In this document: piece by piece, positions 61,189-64,000 of the stretch
Layout: each line of letters begins with the position of its first letter
Numbering within the stretch: position 1 is the stretch's first letter
Assembly (NCBI GenBank): GCA_029570205.1
Contig: JAKQSI010000096.1
Location: forward strand, 62,001 to 126,000
Direction of reading: 5' to 3'
DNA length: 64,000 nucleotides
From: Candidatus Omnitrophota bacterium
Lineage (GTDB): Bacteria > Hinthialibacterota > Hinthialibacteria > Hinthialibacterales > JAKPRU01
Made by a program: the position numbers and the translations under genes
Notes under the pieces: generated by a model
The model's input: only the letters and a program-made list of their open reading frames with translations
Told to the model about the DNA's origin: nothing
The model's database searches: none

Positions 61189-62565
61189 GTGGCAGCCGAT
61201 CCCCAGGGTTCAGGAATGAGAAAAGATCAAGACCTGCCTGCGATTTCCGACGCGACCCGTCCGGAAGACGTAGCGGAACTGCGGAAAGCCATCGCCGCGT
61301 TCAACCGGCACACGGAACGCTTGCAGAATGCCTATGATCTGTTGCAGCTCCGGATCGCCGAAATCAATCGCGAACTCGAACTCAAAAACCAGGCTCTCGA
61401 AGAAGCCAATCGAAACCTGCAATCCAAAATCGCGGAGGTCGAACGTCTCCGGGCTGATCTCGACAATGTGATCGAGTCGATGGGTAGCGGCCTCCTGGCA
61501 GTCGATACGGAGGGGATTTGCTTCACGTTCAATGCCGCCTCCGAACAGGCGCTCGGAAGAAACCGCACGGAGGTACTCGGCAGACATTGTTCCGAGATCA
61601 TGGGAAAAGCGGCTTCCGTGCTGGCCCCGTTGCTGCTGGATGGAGATCGTCACGATCATGTCGAGATCTGCATCCCTCATAAGTCCGGGCGGGATGTTTT
61701 CGTAAAAGGGGCCGTTTCTCCGCTGTTCGACCGGATGCATTGCCGCATCGGATCGACATTCATTTTTTCAGACCTGACCTCCCAACGCCTGCTGGAGGAA
61801 CGGGCGCGACGAAACGACCGCATGACCGCCCTGGGCGAATTGGCTGCCGGTGTTGCTCACGAGATGCGCAATCCCCTGACCACGATCCGGGGATATTTGC
61901 AAATCCTTCCATCCATGAAGGACGACCTGGAATTTTTGCAGGAGTTTTCGGAGAATGTGATCCGAGAGATCGACCGCCTGGCAAATCTGACCGATGACAT
62001 GCTCGACATGGCCAAACCGATCTCCAGCGTTTTGGAATGGCGCGACTTGGGGGATCTTTCGGAAGAGGTGCTTCAGTTTCTCGCAGACCGGTTCAGCCGC
62101 ACCGGAATTGCTTACGAACTCCGGCGCGACCCGCAGGGCAGCCCGGTGAAAATCGACAACAGTCGGCTCAAACAAGTATTGATCAATCTTCTAATCAATG
62201 CCATTGAGGCCCTCGGCCCGGCAGGAGGAAAAGTGCAGATTACACTGTCACGAACCGAGGAACGACTGGCCCGTGATGAGGAAGTGCGGCCGTTCGCGGT
62301 TTGCCGTGTTCGCGATACCGGGCCGGGTATTCCGCAGAAAGACCTCGACCGTCTGTTCGATCCGTTTTTCACAACCAAACCGCACGGGACCGGCCTGGGG
62401 CTTGCGGTCTCCAACAAAATTGTCGAAGAGCATCACGGGTTTCTCCGAGTGGAGAGCGAAGAGGGCACAGGGACGGAGTTCTCGCTGTTTTTGCCGATCG
62501 GCGAACGAGATTCGGAGCATTCGGAGGATCTGTCTGGACCTGATAAGGTCCGGAGAAGGGAATAG
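61189..62565 (+). CDS. PAS-domain sensor histidine kinase, NtrB/FlgS/FleS-like
   Basis: A 458-residue soluble kinase. The GTG at 61189 is chosen because AGGAGG lies 8 bases before it; an ATG 14 codons earlier is possible. It has an N-terminal coiled coil (LQLRIAEINRELELKNQALEE), a PAS domain (VIESMGSGLLAVDTEGICFTF), a HisKA domain with the phospho-His in LAAGVAHEMRNPLTTIRGYL, and a HATPase domain with N-box INLLINAIEAL and G-box GTGLGLAVSNKI. There is no membrane segment. It is followed after 5 bases by its sigma-54 response regulator, the arrangement seen for flagellar FlgSR/FleSR and for AtoSC. Confidence 0.92.
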   Translation: MAADPQGSGMRKDQDLPAISDATRPEDVAELRKAIAAFNRHTERLQNAYDLLQLRIAEINRELELKNQALEEANRNLQSKIAEVERLRADLDNVIESMGSGLLAVDTEGICFTFNAASEQALGRNRTEVLGRHCSEIMGKAASVLAPLLLDGDRHDHVEICIPHKSGRDVFVKGAVSPLFDRMHCRIGSTFIFSDLTSQRLLEERARRNDRMTALGELAAGVAHEMRNPLTTIRGYLQILPSMKDDLEFLQEFSENVIREIDRLANLTDDMLDMAKPISSVLEWRDLGDLSEEVLQFLADRFSRTGIAYELRRDPQGSPVKIDNSRLKQVLINLLINAIEALGPAGGKVQITLSRTEERLARDEEVRPFAVCRVRDTGPGIPQKDLDRLFDPFFTTKPHGTGLGLAVSNKIVEEHHGFLRVESEEGTGTEFSLFLPIGERDSEHSEDLSGPDKVRRRE

Positions 62566-62570
62566 AAATC

Positions 62571-63962
62571 ATGCCGGCGTATGAGATCCTGGTTGTAGAC
62601 GACGAGTTGGGAATTCGAAACCTCCTCAAGACGGTTCTGAAAGCGGAGGGCTATACCGTTCGAACAGCGGAAAACGGGCAGGAAGCAGTGGATGCGGTCC
62701 GAGAAAGCCTCCCGGACCTGATCTTATGCGACATCAAGATGCCGGTGAAAGACGGGATTGAAGCCCTGAAAGAAATCCGCGAGATTTCCGATGATGTGCT
62801 TGTGGTGATGCTGACCGCTCACGGCACAATCGACACGGCTGTCCAGGCCATGAAACTCGGCGCTCGCGATTATCTGCGGAAACCGTTCGATGTCGAGGAA
62901 CTGAAAGTCAAAATCCGGCGTGAATTGGATCATGCGGATTTGCGCCGAACCACCCGTCATTACCAGGAGGAAGCCGGGCTGAAATACGGTCTGGATCGGA
63001 TTGTCGGCCAGGACCCGAAGATGGCGGCAATCTATGACTTGATTCGCACTGTCGCGCCGACACGCAGCACGGTCCTGATCCGGGGGGAGAGCGGGACCGG
63101 CAAGGAGCTGATCGCCGGGGCCATCCATTACCTCTCGCCGCGCCGCAATAAACCGTTTGTCAAGGTGAACTGCGCCGCCATCTCCGAGGACCTTCTGGAA
63201 AGTGAGTTGTTCGGGCATGAAAAGGGCGCGTTTACCGGCGCCATCCGTTCCAATGAAGGCAAGTTTGTCATGGCGGACGGCGGCTCAATTCTGCTGGACG
63301 AAGTCAGCGAGATGAGCGCGAAACTCCAGGCAAAACTCCTGCGCGTTCTCCAAGAACGGGAAGTGGATAAGGTGGGCGGACGCGAGCCGGTGAAAGTGGA
63401 TGTCCGGGTGATGGCCACCACCAACCGCAACCTGGAAGAGTATATCAAACGCGGCGACTTCCGGGAGGATTTGTTTTATCGACTCAACGTGGTCGCCATC
63501 GAATTTCCGCCCCTTCGGGAGCGGAAAAGCGATATCCCGATGCTCGTGAATCATTTTATCGATAAGTATAATAAGGAGATGAACAGGCGCATTACAGGAA
63601 TCTCCAAGGAAGTGGAATCACTTCTCTGGAAATGCGACTGGCCGGGGAATGTCCGTCAATTGGAAAATGTGATTGAACGGGCCGTTGTGTTGGCCAGGAA
63701 CGCGGTGATCGGAGTGGATGACCTTCCGCTGGAGTTGCGGGACAGCTCGCCGGACCGTTTACTTCCGAATGGGAACGGTCCCCGTGTGGGGATGACTGTG
63801 GGCGAGATGGAGCGCGATCTGATTTTCAGGACGCTGGAGACAGTGGGAGACAATCGGACGAAGGCGGCGGACATGCTGGGTATCAGCATCCGCACGTTGC
63901 GCAATAAGTTGAACGAATACCGAGAGGCAGGATTCGATTGGCCCCGGAAGATCGTCGGCTGA
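62571..63962 (+). CDS. NtrC-family sigma-54-dependent response regulator, FlgR/FlrC-like
   Basis: A 463-residue regulator, cognate to the preceding kinase. Its receiver has DDE in ILVVDDELG, the phosphoacceptor Asp in LILCDIKMPVKDG and the Lys in LRKPFD. The AAA+ domain has GESGTGKE, GAFTGA (the sigma-54 contact loop) and GGSILLDEVS. A Fis-like HTH ends the protein (KAADMLGISIRTLRNKLNEY). It should activate sigma-54 promoters, plausibly of flagellar genes. A new gene begins 30 bases downstream. Confidence 0.94.
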   Translation: MPAYEILVVDDELGIRNLLKTVLKAEGYTVRTAENGQEAVDAVRESLPDLILCDIKMPVKDGIEALKEIREISDDVLVVMLTAHGTIDTAVQAMKLGARDYLRKPFDVEELKVKIRRELDHADLRRTTRHYQEEAGLKYGLDRIVGQDPKMAAIYDLIRTVAPTRSTVLIRGESGTGKELIAGAIHYLSPRRNKPFVKVNCAAISEDLLESELFGHEKGAFTGAIRSNEGKFVMADGGSILLDEVSEMSAKLQAKLLRVLQEREVDKVGGREPVKVDVRVMATTNRNLEEYIKRGDFREDLFYRLNVVAIEFPPLRERKSDIPMLVNHFIDKYNKEMNRRITGISKEVESLLWKCDWPGNVRQLENVIERAVVLARNAVIGVDDLPLELRDSSPDRLLPNGNGPRVGMTVGEMERDLIFRTLETVGDNRTKAADMLGISIRTLRNKLNEYREAGFDWPRKIVG

Positions 63963-63992
63963 TGAATCCCCAATTCAATTGAGGTACGAATC

Positions 63993-64000
63993 ATGGTGCA
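63993..64000 (+). CDS. Start of a downstream gene (cut by the window edge)
   Basis: ATGGTGCA at the very end is preceded by GAGG at 8-base spacing, and it lies 30 bases after the regulator stop. Only two codons are visible, so the product cannot be named. In flagellar loci with this regulator pair a rod gene such as flgB often follows. Confidence 0.35.

Noticed and set aside
1-64000. tRNA or rRNA genes
   Set aside because: I saw no cloverleaf-type sequence with a convincing T-loop and no rRNA-like stretch anywhere in the window; a covariance search would be needed to exclude divergent ones.

Overview
This window comes from an uncultured-type, Gram-negative-like bacterial chromosome with moderately high GC. 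There is no rRNA, tRNA or other taxonomic marker, so placement is inference. Three things point to a poorly cultured phylum such as Sumerlaeota, Hydrogenedentota, Omnitrophota or a PVC/FCB relative: the mix of a DUF342/FapA protein, type IV prepilin, DUF4432, DUF4838, DUF5107-TPR and GH109-like proteins and dockerin-tailed metzincins; a huge propeller histidine kinase; and GC-rich palindromic intergenic repeats. I would not name a species.

Layout. 1-4 kb: smc (5' end missing) and a strong terminator. 4.2-4.8 kb: a HigBA-type toxin-antitoxin locus whose toxin carries an in-frame TGA. 4.9-10.9 kb: a secreted zinc protease with Pro-Thr linkers, a DUF4432 epimerase-like protein, and a GT9 glycosyltransferase with a partner gene. 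11.2-16.2 kb: a 5-formyl-THF cyclo-ligase/TsaE fusion followed by tsaB (t6A tRNA modification), a DUF342 protein, a BON lipoprotein and elbB. 16.6-20.9 kb: a LarA-family protein, a prepilin, and a dockerin-tailed metzincin coupled to an unknown gene. 21.4-24 kb: a solitary DNA methyltransferase and an orphan sigma-54 regulator. 24-29 kb: a DUF5107-TPR protein behind three tightly coupled unknown genes. 29-38.7 kb: a TIM-barrel isomerase, a tandem PurS-like protein, mnmE, a coiled-coil protein, mutS2, and a flavoprotein with an SDR dehydrogenase. 38.8-42.8 kb: a DUF4838 protein and a decayed restriction-modification pair. 42.9-47.1 kb: a 1403-residue sensor kinase. 47.7-50.8 kb: accB-accC-Asp23-AmaP-like. 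50.8-51.8 kb: a palindromic repeat array and an unassigned stretch. 51.8-53.8 kb: a YidR-like propeller protein and an IS1380-type transposase remnant. 53.8-56.4 kb: a CbiMNQO Co/Ni transporter. 56.6-57.7 kb: a paralogue of the coiled-coil protein at 32 kb. 58-60.3 kb: a Tat-exported GH109-like protein and a thioredoxin-fold/TPR protein. 60.6-64 kb: a FlgN-like protein with an NtrB/NtrC-type pair, probably the edge of a flagellar locus.

How the genes fit together. Housekeeping genes (smc, tsaE, tsaB, mnmE, mutS2, accBC) alternate with secreted carbohydrate and protein degradation functions and with horizontally acquired, partly broken defence genes. The LarA-family enzyme needs a nickel-pincer cofactor, so the Co/Ni transporter is a plausible functional link.

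The items most worth follow-up are the FCL-TsaE fusion next to tsaB, the three-gene unknown cassette at 27.1-28.9 kb, the paralogous coiled-coil family, the tandem PurS-like protein, in-frame TGA codons in two defence-type genes, and several dispersed palindromic repeat families.
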